From Novosphingobium sp. CF614 (GTDB lineage: Bacteria; Pseudomonadota; Alphaproteobacteria; Sphingomonadales; Sphingomonadaceae): 64,000 nt of DNA. Below are positions 1-7,322 of the stretch, one piece after another (position 1 is the stretch's first letter; every line of letters begins with the position of its first letter). The notes below the pieces were generated by a model that saw only the letters and a list, made by a program, of their open reading frames with translations, did no database searches and was not told the origin of the DNA. The translations under genes and the position numbers were made by a program. The DNA is taken from positions 310,001-374,000 of the forward strand of contig NZ_FOOR01000002.1 of the NCBI RefSeq assembly GCF_900113255.1. The letters run 5' to 3'.

Positions 1-1082
1 GCCAGCATCCCCTGCGGCCCGCCGAAGCCCCGGAACGCGGTGGCGGAGACCGTATGGGTCTTGAGCCGCTCGGAAACGATCTCGACATCGGGCAGGAAAT
101 AGCAGTTGTCGGCGTGGAACATCGCCCGGTCGTTGATCGCCGGCGAGAGGTCCACGGTCGCGCCGCAAGGAGAGGCGAGGTGCAGCCGGAGCCCCAGCAG
201 GTGGCCCGCGTCATCGAAGCCGACGTCATAGGCCACCTCGAAGGGATGGCGCTTGCCGGTCATCACCATGTCGTCGTCGCGATCGCAGCGGAACTTGGCG
301 GGGCGGCCGGTCTTCGCGGCGACCAGCGCGGCGGCCCCGGCGAAGAGCGCGGCCTGCGTCTCCTTGCCGCCGAAAGCCCCGCCCATGCGCCGCACTTCCA
401 CCGTCACGTCGGCCGATGAGCGGCCCAGCATGTGCGCGACGAGGTGCTGCACTTCGCTGGGATGCTGGGTGGAACTGAGCACATGCATCTGCCCGTCCTC
501 GCCCGGGGTCGCCACCGCGACCTGGCCTTCGAGGTAGAAATGGTCCTGCCCGCCCATCTCGAAGCGGCCCGAAAGCCGGTGAACGCTGGATTCCAGGGCA
601 GAGGCGGCATCGCCGCGCGCCATGCGCTGCGTGGGTTCGATCAGCGAGCCGGCCGCGCGCGCCTGCGCCGCGGTGATCGCGGCGGGCAGCGGCGCGTATT
701 CGATCCGGCCGAGCCGGGCCGCCAGCCTCGCGGCGCGCTGGCTGGTCGCGGCGACCAGGAACACCGCCTGACCGTGGCACAGCACCTCGCCGTCGGCAAG
801 CAGGCGGTCGTCGCCCGCGAACGGGCTGACGTCGTTGGCGCCCGGGATGTCGGCGGCGGTATAGACCGCGACCACGCCCTCTGTCGCGCGCACCGCCGAA
901 AGGTCCATCGCCGCGATCCGCGCATGCGCCTCGCCCGATTGCCCGAAGGCCAGGTGGAGCATGTCCGCCGGCTCGGCCAGGTCGTCGGCATAGCGCGCCT
1001 CGCCGGTGACGTGGATGCGCGCGCTGTCGTGCGGGTGCCGGGGCTTTTCCAGCACTTTCCAGGCGGGATCGCGCTCAGCCAT
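1..1082 (-). CDS. xdhB: Xanthine dehydrogenase molybdopterin-binding subunit, partial
   Basis: The N-terminal 360 codons are visible; the gene runs off the left edge. The large subunit of xanthine dehydrogenase carries the molybdenum cofactor and oxidises hypoxanthine and xanthine to urate in the cytoplasm. Translation from the ATG at 1082 gives the typical start (AERDPAWKVLEKPRHPHDSA), a GGQDHFYLE segment, a FGGKETQ motif and FRGFGGPQGM right at the window edge, all hallmarks of the XDH molybdopterin subunit. The ATG overlaps the xdhA stop codon by 8 bases, so the two subunits are translationally linked and this is the last visible gene of the purine operon. The cofactor-insertion protein XdhC is not in the window and may lie beyond the edge. 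Confidence 0.93.
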   Translation of the reverse strand, partial: MAERDPAWKVLEKPRHPHDSARIHVTGEARYADDLAEPADMLHLAFGQSGEAHARIAAMDLSAVRATEGVVAVYTAADIPGANDVSPFAGDDRLLADGEVLCHGQAVFLVAATSQRAARLAARLGRIEYAPLPAAITAAQARAAGSLIEPTQRMARGDAASALESSVHRLSGRFEMGGQDHFYLEGQVAVATPGEDGQMHVLSSTQHPSEVQHLVAHMLGRSSADVTVEVRRMGGAFGGKETQAALFAGAAALVAAKTGRPAKFRCDRDDDMVMTGKRHPFEVAYDVGFDDAGHLLGLRLHLASPCGATVDLSPAINDRAMFHADNCYFLPDVEIVSERLKTHTVSATAFRGFGGPQGML

Positions 1083-2553
1083 CGAGGCCCTCCAGGTCGA
1101 GCACCGAGATCGCCTGCCCCTGTTCGCGCAGCCAGAGCCGGCGCAGCAGGTTGGCGGCGGCTTCCAGGCGGTAGGCGGAAGAGCCGCGCACGTCGCTGAG
1201 CGGCGCGAAATCGTGCCCGAGCGCCTGGGCGGCAGCCTCGATGGCCGCCTCGCCGAAGGGCTTGCCGGTCAGTGCCGCCTCGCAGGCCCCCGCCCGCCTC
1301 GGGGTGGCCGCCATGCCACCGAAGGCCACGCGGGCGCGGGTGATGGTGCCGTCCTCCACCGTCAGCGCGAAGGCGCCGCACACCGCCGAGATATCGCTGT
1401 CGAACCGGCGCGAGAGCTTGGCGATGTGGATCACCGTTCCGGGGCCGGGCCGGGGAATCCGGATCGATTCCACGAACTCTCCCGGGCGGCGGTCCTGCTT
1501 GCCGTAATCGAGGAAGTACTCCTCCAGCGGCAAGGTGCGCCGGCCCGCCATGCCGCGCAGCGTCAGCTCGGCGCCGAGCGCGATCAGCGCCGGCGGCCCG
1601 TCGCCGATCGGCGAGCCATTGGCGATATTGCCGCCCACCGTCCCGGCATTGCGCACCTGGAGGCCACCGATACGGCGGACCAGCTCGCCCAGGTCCGGAT
1701 GAAGCCGCGCGAACGGCGCATGGACATCGGCATAGCGCGCACCCGCGCCCAGGGTGATCGCCTCGCCGGTTTCCTCAATCGCGGCGAGATCGGCCACGTC
1801 ACCCAGGAAGATCACCGTATCCAACGTCTTCAGGCCCTTGGTCACCCACAGGCCGACATCGGTGGCGCCCGCGACCATGCGCGCGTCGGGATGCCGCGCC
1901 AACAGCGCGGCGAGTTCGTCCTTGGAACGCGGCGCGAACCACTTGCGGCCCCGCCATTCGCCGGACGCGCCCTCGGCGGCGATCCCCGCCAGCAGCGCGG
2001 CCAGCGCCGTATCGTCGCGCACGATCCGGTCCACCGCCTCGCCCGCCGCCAGGATCGGCCCGTAGCCGGTGCAACGGCACAAGTTGCCGGCGATCACATC
2101 GGCGACCGGCAGCTCGCAGCCGCGCGCGCCGATCGCCCGCCCGTGCAGCGACATCACGAAGCCCGGCGTGCAGAAACCGCATTGCGAGGAACCGTTGGCG
2201 GCCATCATGGCCTGGAGCGGCGCAAGGGGGGAATGACGAGCTTCACGCGAATCCTCCCCGTTCCGGGGATGGACTTCGGCCGCGGCGTCCGGCTGGTTTC
2301 CCAAACTCTCCACCGTCATCAGCGCCTTGCCGTGCAGCATGGGCAGGAACTGGATGCACGAATTGACCGCGCGCCACCGCACGCCTTCGCTCGCCAGTTC
2401 GCCCACCAGCACCGTGCAGGCGCCGCAGTCCCCTTCGGCGCAGCCTTCCTTGGTGCCGGTGCGGCCCATCCGGTAGCGCAAGTGATCGAGCACGGTCGCG
2501 GTCGGATCGACCTCGGGAAGATCGATCACCGCGCCATCGAGAACGAAACGCAT
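1075..2553 (-). CDS. xdhA: Xanthine dehydrogenase small subunit (2Fe-2S and FAD)
   Basis: This 492-residue protein carries the electron-transfer part of xanthine dehydrogenase. An N-terminal plant-type ferredoxin domain has Cys38, Cys43 and Cys46 in CAEGDCGACTVL, followed by the all-helical second 2Fe-2S domain with CGFCTPGF and CRCTGYGP. A central FAD-binding domain (roughly residues 175-380) contains GNIANGSPIGD, and a C-terminal CO-dehydrogenase-flavoprotein-like domain follows. Length fits bacterial XdhA. The frame is open further upstream, but the start is set at the ATG giving MRFVLDGAVIDL because that is where ferredoxin homology begins and it lies 7 bases after the uraH stop. It works with the adjacent XdhB. 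Confidence 0.95.
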   Translation of the reverse strand: MRFVLDGAVIDLPEVDPTATVLDHLRYRMGRTGTKEGCAEGDCGACTVLVGELASEGVRWRAVNSCIQFLPMLHGKALMTVESLGNQPDAAAEVHPRNGEDSREARHSPLAPLQAMMAANGSSQCGFCTPGFVMSLHGRAIGARGCELPVADVIAGNLCRCTGYGPILAAGEAVDRIVRDDTALAALLAGIAAEGASGEWRGRKWFAPRSKDELAALLARHPDARMVAGATDVGLWVTKGLKTLDTVIFLGDVADLAAIEETGEAITLGAGARYADVHAPFARLHPDLGELVRRIGGLQVRNAGTVGGNIANGSPIGDGPPALIALGAELTLRGMAGRRTLPLEEYFLDYGKQDRRPGEFVESIRIPRPGPGTVIHIAKLSRRFDSDISAVCGAFALTVEDGTITRARVAFGGMAATPRRAGACEAALTGKPFGEAAIEAAAQALGHDFAPLSDVRGSSAYRLEAAANLLRRLWLREQGQAISVLDLEGLDG

Positions 2554-2560
2554 CGCCACC

Positions 2561-2893
2561 TCAGCTACCCCGGTAAGTCGAATAGCCGAAAGGCGAAACC
2601 AGCAGCGGCACATGATAATGGCCGACCGGATCGGCGATGCCGAAGTCGATCCGTACCACGTCGAGGAACGGCGGTTCGGGCAGCACCGCGCCGCGCCCGC
2701 GGAAGTAATCCGCCACCGCGAAAGTCAGGCTATAACAGCCCGACGACACGTCCGGCAGGCCGGGGCAGCGCCCATCGGCATTGGTCTCGCCTTCGAAAAG
2801 CACCGTCCCCGTCATGGTCGCCAGGGACAACGCCACACCGGCGGCGGGGCATCCGTGGGCAGTGTCGAGGACATGGGTCGACAGGCTGCTCAC
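2561..2893 (-). CDS. uraH: 5-Hydroxyisourate hydrolase (transthyretin-related)
   Basis: This 110-residue enzyme hydrolyses 5-hydroxyisourate to OHCU, the second step after urate oxidation. It begins SSLSTHVLDTAHGCPA, the conserved N-terminal histidine motif of transthyretin-like HIU hydrolases, and ends in the family signature YRGS. A conserved HYHVPLLVSPFGYSTY block precedes the C terminus. An upstream ATG in the same frame exists at 2923, but the GTG at 2893 is preferred: it overlaps the TGA of the flavoprotein gene as GTGA, the junction style used throughout this operon, and gives the normal family N terminus. UraH and UraD flank the flavoprotein, consistent with a shared pathway from urate to allantoin. 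Confidence 0.93.
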   Translation of the reverse strand: MSSLSTHVLDTAHGCPAAGVALSLATMTGTVLFEGETNADGRCPGLPDVSSGCYSLTFAVADYFRGRGAVLPEPPFLDVVRIDFGIADPVGHYHVPLLVSPFGYSTYRGS

Positions 2894-4347
2894 GCCGCCT
2901 CTCCCTGTTCGGGTGTCGGCCATTCGCCAAGGAACTCGGGATCGTCGTAGGCCAGGAAATCGGCGACCAATTCGTCCTGGTCGTCAAGGAACAGCTGGTC
3001 GGCCACGCCCGTTATCAGGCGCGGCAACGCGTTGTGGAGGCCCGAGAGCGCCGAGGCCGAAAGCCCCAGGCTGACGAGCGCCGAATAGTTGAATGCGAAC
3101 AGGCCGCGCAGCCGGGCGCCGTCCGCGCCCTCGCGCGGGAGGAACTCGAAAGCCTCGCCCAGATAGGGATGGGCATCGATCAGCGCGTTGCGCTGGCCCG
3201 ATGCCGGCGTCACCCGGTCCCCCCAGCGGGCGATGAGATCGGCCACGTCCGCCAGTTCCGGGCGCAAGCCGGGATCGCTGAGCAGGCCGGTGGAGATCAC
3301 CACGAAGTCGAACTCATGAAAGCCGTGCGGCGTCGTGACCCGGACCAGTCCGTCCTGCCCGGCGACCACGTGCTCGGCAACGTCGAGCCAGGGTGAGCCC
3401 AGGTGCAGCGCGAAGCCGGGCCAGGCGGCGGCGCGTTCGAAGGTATCGTTGGTCGGCGGCTGGTTGTGGCCCAGGAAACAGTCCATCGCCGCATACTTGG
3501 TTTGATCGTCGAGCGCCGGATAACGCGCGGTGAAGCCCACCTTCTCCATGAACCGGATCGGGTTGACGCGCGGCAGCTGCTTGCGGCGCATGAAGACTTC
3601 GGCCGCCGCCACGCCGCGCGTCAGCGCATGGTTGGCATTGTCGAAGGCGGAGGCGCCACCGCCCAGGATGCCGATGCGCTTGCCGTGCAGCCGGTCGAAA
3701 TCGATGGGCTCGCTGGTGTGCGCCCAGAGCGCCTTGGGCAGGTTGTCGCGCACCATCGCCGGCGTGTGCCATTCGCCGCCGCCCTGAATGCCGGTGGACA
3801 GCACCACCTTGCGCGCATGCTCCACCGCGCCGCCGGCGAAGTGGAGGCGGTGCAGGCCCTGCCCGGGCAGCGGCTCGATCCGCTCCAGCCTGGCCAGGTT
3901 CTCGACCGGGATGTCCAGCACGCGGCGATACCAGCGCAAGTAGTCCATCCAGTCGCCGCGGGCGATCTTGTCGACCGCCTCCCAGCCCGCGCTGCCGTGC
4001 CGGGCTTCCCACCAGGCGCGGTACGTCAGCGAGGGAATGCCGAAGTCGATCGGATTGAGCGCCTTGGGCGTGCGCAGCGTGACCATGCGTGCGTACGTTT
4101 CCCAGGGCCCTTCGTAGCCCGCCGGGTTCTCGTCGAAGACCATGACATTGGTCACGCCCTCGCGGCGCAGCCCGAAGGCGACGGCAAGCCCGCACTGGCC
4201 GCCGCCGATCACCGCGACATCAAGCGCCTTCTCGCCCTCGACCAGGCGCGGGCGCACCCATTCGGGGCGCTCGAAGCCGATCACGTCAAGCTCGCGCGCA
4301 AGCCGCGTTTCCAGCGCTGCAAGGCCGATGGCGTCGGATCCGGTCAT
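2890..4347 (-). CDS. FAD/NAD(P)-binding monooxygenase-like flavoprotein, candidate urate hydroxylase
   Basis: This 485-residue flavoprotein has two nucleotide-binding Rossmann motifs: GGGQCGLA near residue 40 (FAD) and ILGGGASAF near residue 200 (NAD(P)H). A STGIQGGGEWHTP segment lies between them. This is the layout of class B flavin monooxygenases, not of HpxO, which is a class A enzyme of about 385 residues with one Rossmann fold. Its ATG overlaps the uraD stop as ATGA and its TGA overlaps the uraH GTG. It sits between the two enzymes that act just after urate oxidation, and no uricase, HpxO or PuuD is visible in the operon. Urate hydroxylation is therefore the likely role by context only. 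It could instead act on another purine or be a repair enzyme. Confidence 0.75.
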   Translation of the reverse strand: MTGSDAIGLAALETRLARELDVIGFERPEWVRPRLVEGEKALDVAVIGGGQCGLAVAFGLRREGVTNVMVFDENPAGYEGPWETYARMVTLRTPKALNPIDFGIPSLTYRAWWEARHGSAGWEAVDKIARGDWMDYLRWYRRVLDIPVENLARLERIEPLPGQGLHRLHFAGGAVEHARKVVLSTGIQGGGEWHTPAMVRDNLPKALWAHTSEPIDFDRLHGKRIGILGGGASAFDNANHALTRGVAAAEVFMRRKQLPRVNPIRFMEKVGFTARYPALDDQTKYAAMDCFLGHNQPPTNDTFERAAAWPGFALHLGSPWLDVAEHVVAGQDGLVRVTTPHGFHEFDFVVISTGLLSDPGLRPELADVADLIARWGDRVTPASGQRNALIDAHPYLGEAFEFLPREGADGARLRGLFAFNYSALVSLGLSASALSGLHNALPRLITGVADQLFLDDQDELVADFLAYDDPEFLGEWPTPEQGEAA

Positions 4348-4784
4348 GTCAGGTCCTTCAGGCGCAGGCGGACGATCTCGCCGATCTGCTCTATCGCCGC
4401 CGCGATTTCCGCCTCGCGATCGTTGCCGAGGCGGCGTTCCATGGCGGCGAGGATACCAGCCTTGTCGGTCAGGCGCACGCAGATGATGAAAGGAAAGCCG
4501 AAGCGGTCGCGATAGGCCGCGTTCAGCGCATGGAAGCGTTCGTATTCCTCCGGAGTCAGGCGATCGAGCCCGGCGCTGGCCTGCTCGGCGGTGCTGGCCT
4601 CGGTCAGCGTCCGGTCGATCGCGGCCTTGCCCGCCAGCTCGGGATGGGCACGGATCAGCGCCAGCCGTTCCTCCGGCGTCGCCTGCTCCACCACGGCCAT
4701 CAGGTCGGCATGACGATCGCCGCTGGAAGGCCGCGCGTCGGCGCGCTGCTCCACCCAGGGGCTGTGCTCGAACAGCGCGGTCAA
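4344..4784 (-). CDS. uraD: OHCU decarboxylase
   Basis: UraD decarboxylates 2-oxo-4-hydroxy-4-carboxy-5-ureidoimidazoline to (S)-allantoin. The 146-residue product shows FEHSPWVEQRA at the N terminus, the catalytic-histidine motif AHPELAGKAAI and the conserved FGFPFIICVR strand. The start is a TTG at 4784 whose bases overlap the hpxZ stop (TTGA); a purine-rich GGAAGGGAG lies about 6 bases upstream. No in-frame upstream codons match the family. The protein therefore lacks about 15-20 residues of N-terminal helix found in typical members of about 165 residues. The conserved catalytic residues are retained, so it is probably active. Confidence 0.9.
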   Translation of the reverse strand: MTALFEHSPWVEQRADARPSSGDRHADLMAVVEQATPEERLALIRAHPELAGKAAIDRTLTEASTAEQASAGLDRLTPEEYERFHALNAAYRDRFGFPFIICVRLTDKAGILAAMERRLGNDREAEIAAAIEQIGEIVRLRLKDLT

Positions 4785-5161
4785 GACGTGCTCCCTTCCA
4801 GGCTGACATGCGCGGAGACGACTTTCCAGCCCTCCGGGAACTTCACCCAGGATTGCGTCTGCCGGCCGCGCCGGTCCGACCCTTCACGGAAGAATTCGGC
4901 ATCGGCGGTGGCGAAACCGTCGCCGTAGACGGTGATGGCGACACGGCCCAGCTTGCGCCTTGGCGAACCGCCGCGCCCCTTGCGGAACTCCCGGATCGCC
5001 TCGATGCCGTAGAGCACTTCGCCCACGCCGTAGCGGTTGGTGGTGGGGGCATCGTGGAACAGCGCGTCCATCGCCGGGATATCGTCCTCCATCAGCGCGC
5101 GCTCGTATTCGTGGAACGCCTCGGTCACCTGGGCGTGGAGGACGGGGTCGTCGATCTTCAC
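4781..5161 (-). CDS. hpxZ: HpxZ/AtzH-like oxalurate catabolism protein
   Basis: This 126-residue protein belongs to the SnoaL/NTF2-like AtzH-HpxZ family. It has the family pattern: an N-terminal helix ending HEYERALMEDD, then LDALFHDAPTTNRYGVGE-type sequence (here MDALFHDAPTTNRYGVG), GIEAIREFRKGRG and a QTQSWVKFPEGWKVVSAHVS tail. In Klebsiella HpxZ is encoded with HpxW, HpxX and HpxY and is needed for oxalurate use; its biochemical role is unsettled, probably assisting the amidase. The start is the GTG at 5161, which overlaps the puuE stop as GTGA; other codons upstream belong to puuE. HpxW, HpxX-like and HpxY-like partners are all encoded further upstream in this operon. Confidence 0.9.
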   Translation of the reverse strand: MKIDDPVLHAQVTEAFHEYERALMEDDIPAMDALFHDAPTTNRYGVGEVLYGIEAIREFRKGRGGSPRRKLGRVAITVYGDGFATADAEFFREGSDRRGRQTQSWVKFPEGWKVVSAHVSLEGSTS

Positions 5162-6060
5162 GTTTGCTCTCCTGGGTGCGGATGCACCTCCATCCAGTGG
5201 CGGGCGATGTCGATGCGCCGAGCGACCCAGGCGTGGCCACTGGCGGTCACGTGATCCAGGAAGCGCGCGAGCCAGCGCGCGCGCCCGGGCTTGCCGGCGA
5301 TGCGGCCGTGCAGGCCCACCGACATCATCCGCCCGCCTTCCTCGACAAGCTGGTCGAAGCTGTCGCGCATGTGGCGGAAGAACTGCTCGCCCTCGGTAAA
5401 ACCGTTGTAGGCCACCATCTTCATGTCGTTGACGTCCAGCGTATAGGGAACGATCAGCTGGGGCCGGCCGTATCGCGTATCCCAGTAGGGCAGGTCGTCG
5501 GCATAGGAATCGGCGTCGTAGACGAAGCCCCCCTCCTCGGCGACGAGCCGCGCCGTGTGGGGCGATGTGCGTCCCTGATACCAGCCCAGCGGACGGCTGC
5601 CGGTAAGCCGGGCATGCAGGGCGATCGCCTCGGCGATATGCGCGCGCTCCACGTCCTCGGGCACGGTCTGGTAATCGATCCAGCGCAGGCCGTGGCTGGC
5701 GATTTCCCAGTCGGCGGCGAGCATGGCCCGCACCGCTTCGGGGTTCATCTCCATGGCCTTTGCCACGCCGAACACGGTGACCGGCAGGGCCCGCGCGGTG
5801 AAGATCCGGTGCAGCCGCCAGAACCCGGCGCGGCTGCCGTATTCGTAGAGGCTCTCCATCGCCATCGCCCGGTCCGGATGGCTCCCCGCGCCGACCATTT
5901 CGGACAGGAACGCCTCGGAACCCTGGTCGCCGTTGAGGACGCTGTTCTCGGCGCCTTCCTCGTAATTGACGACGAATTGCACCGCCACGCGGGCACCGTT
6001 CGGCCAGCACGGATCGGGGGGCGCGGCGCCGTAGCCGACGAGATCGCGGGGGAGGCTCAT
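5158..6060 (-). CDS. puuE: Allantoinase of the polysaccharide deacetylase family (PuuE)
   Basis: PuuE hydrolyses allantoin to allantoate without a metal-dependent amidohydrolase fold, using a NodB-type barrel. The 300-residue protein starts LPRDLVGYGAAPPDPCWPNG, has VAVQFVVNYEEGAENSVL, SHGLRWIDYQ, the GWYQGRTSPHTARL segment and YDADSYADDLPYW, all characteristic of PuuE rather than of sugar deacetylases. The ATG at 6060 overlaps the preceding aminotransferase stop as ATGA and the TGA overlaps the hpxZ GTG. Its place directly between UraD-type chemistry and allantoate hydrolysis fits the pathway. Confidence 0.94.
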   Translation of the reverse strand: MSLPRDLVGYGAAPPDPCWPNGARVAVQFVVNYEEGAENSVLNGDQGSEAFLSEMVGAGSHPDRAMAMESLYEYGSRAGFWRLHRIFTARALPVTVFGVAKAMEMNPEAVRAMLAADWEIASHGLRWIDYQTVPEDVERAHIAEAIALHARLTGSRPLGWYQGRTSPHTARLVAEEGGFVYDADSYADDLPYWDTRYGRPQLIVPYTLDVNDMKMVAYNGFTEGEQFFRHMRDSFDQLVEEGGRMMSVGLHGRIAGKPGRARWLARFLDHVTASGHAWVARRIDIARHWMEVHPHPGEQT

Positions 6061-7322
6061 GCGCGCTCATCCCGAGCTGGTCGGAGGGCCCAAGCCTCCA
6101 GCGCGGCCGGCACCGCCTCGCCCAGCGGCAGCGCGAAGCCCTGCATCCGCAGGCATGCCTCCAGCGCGGCCAGGGTCAACAGCACTTTGTGCTTCATGGC
6201 GTTGTAGCCCATCGCGCCGATCCGCCAGATCCGGCCTTGCAGCGGGCCGAAGGCAGTGCCGATCTCGATCTCGAACAGCTCGCGCATGGCCCGGCGCACC
6301 GCCTCGCCGTCGACGCCCTCGGGGATGTGGACGCCGGTGACGTTGGCCATGCGGTGGGCGTCGTCGCCGAACACGGCAAGGCCCATGGCGCGCAGGCCCG
6401 CCGTCATCGCCCGGCCTGCGTTCGCATGACGGGCATATCGCGCCTCCAGCCCCTCGCCCAGCGCGATGCGGGCGCACTCGCGTGCGGCATAGAGCATCGA
6501 GGTCGCCTCGGTATGGTGGTTGAGGCGCTTTTCGGACCAGTAGTCCATTATCATCGCCAGGTCGAAATAGTTGGAGCCGATGCGCGGGCCCGCGCCGTCC
6601 TTGATGTCGTCGCGGCGGATGCCCTGCTCGACGTGGCGACGCTTGCCGATATGCGCGGCGGCGTTGTCCGAAATGGTGATCGGCGCCGAGCCCGAGGGCC
6701 CGCCCAGGCACTTCTGCAAGCCCCCGGTGACCACGTCGACGCCCCAGCGATCGGCGGCGAGCTCCATGCCGCCGATGGTCGCGGTGGCATCGACATAGCT
6801 GAGCGCGCCCGCCGCGCGGCACAGTTCGCCCAGCCCCTCCAGCGGCTGCGCCATGGTGGTGGAGGTGTCCCCGTGAATCGTCGCGACAAGGTGGGGCGAG
6901 GTGCGATGGATGGCGGCCGCGATGACCTCCATCGGCACGACCTCGCCCCAAGGCGCGTCTACCGTCTCGATGCAAGCACCGATACGGGTGAGTATCTCCG
7001 TCAACAGCAGGCCGAAGCGGCCGAAGTTGACGACAAGCACGGTATCGCCCGGCGCCACCATGCTGACCAGCGCCGCCTCGATCCCCGCGCGCGCGGTGCC
7101 GTCGACCAGCATGGTCCAGCGGTTCGCGGTGCCGAAGATCGGGCGATAGAGCGCCATGACCTGCTCCATGTAGCCGGTCATCTCCGGATCGAACTGGCCC
7201 AGCAGGTCGGCGCTCATCGCCCGCAGCACGCGGGGGTGGGCGTTGATCGGGCCGGGGCCCATCAGCAGGCGCTGCGGCGGGTCGATCTCCCCGAACAGGA
7301 GAGGATCAAGTTCCAGGCTCAC
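6057..7322 (-). CDS. pucG: Class V aminotransferase, likely (S)-ureidoglycine-glyoxylate aminotransferase
   Basis: This 421-residue PLP enzyme resembles alanine-glyoxylate aminotransferase and PucG. It opens with the family signature LLMGPGPINAHPRVLRAM, binds PLP through TGGLQKCLGGPSGSAP with the Schiff-base lysine in LQK, and keeps the conserved C-terminal GIHIPEGV-type segment (here GVHIPEGVDG). PucG transfers the amino group of ureidoglycine to glyoxylate, giving oxalurate and glycine. The presence of HpxW, HpxY and HpxZ nearby strongly favours this over plain alanine-glyoxylate activity. The start is the GTG at 7322 overlapping the upstream stop as GTGA; a longer open frame upstream lies inside the amidohydrolase gene. 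Confidence 0.9.
   Translation of the reverse strand: MSLELDPLLFGEIDPPQRLLMGPGPINAHPRVLRAMSADLLGQFDPEMTGYMEQVMALYRPIFGTANRWTMLVDGTARAGIEAALVSMVAPGDTVLVVNFGRFGLLLTEILTRIGACIETVDAPWGEVVPMEVIAAAIHRTSPHLVATIHGDTSTTMAQPLEGLGELCRAAGALSYVDATATIGGMELAADRWGVDVVTGGLQKCLGGPSGSAPITISDNAAAHIGKRRHVEQGIRRDDIKDGAGPRIGSNYFDLAMIMDYWSEKRLNHHTEATSMLYAARECARIALGEGLEARYARHANAGRAMTAGLRAMGLAVFGDDAHRMANVTGVHIPEGVDGEAVRRAMRELFEIEIGTAFGPLQGRIWRIGAMGYNAMKHKVLLTLAALEACLRMQGFALPLGEAVPAALEAWALRPARDERA

Noticed and set aside
1006-3396. A forward-strand open frame of about 800 codons
   Set aside because: It runs antisense to xdhA, uraH and the flavoprotein; its product is Arg/Gly/Ala-rich without motifs, as expected from high-GC antisense reading.
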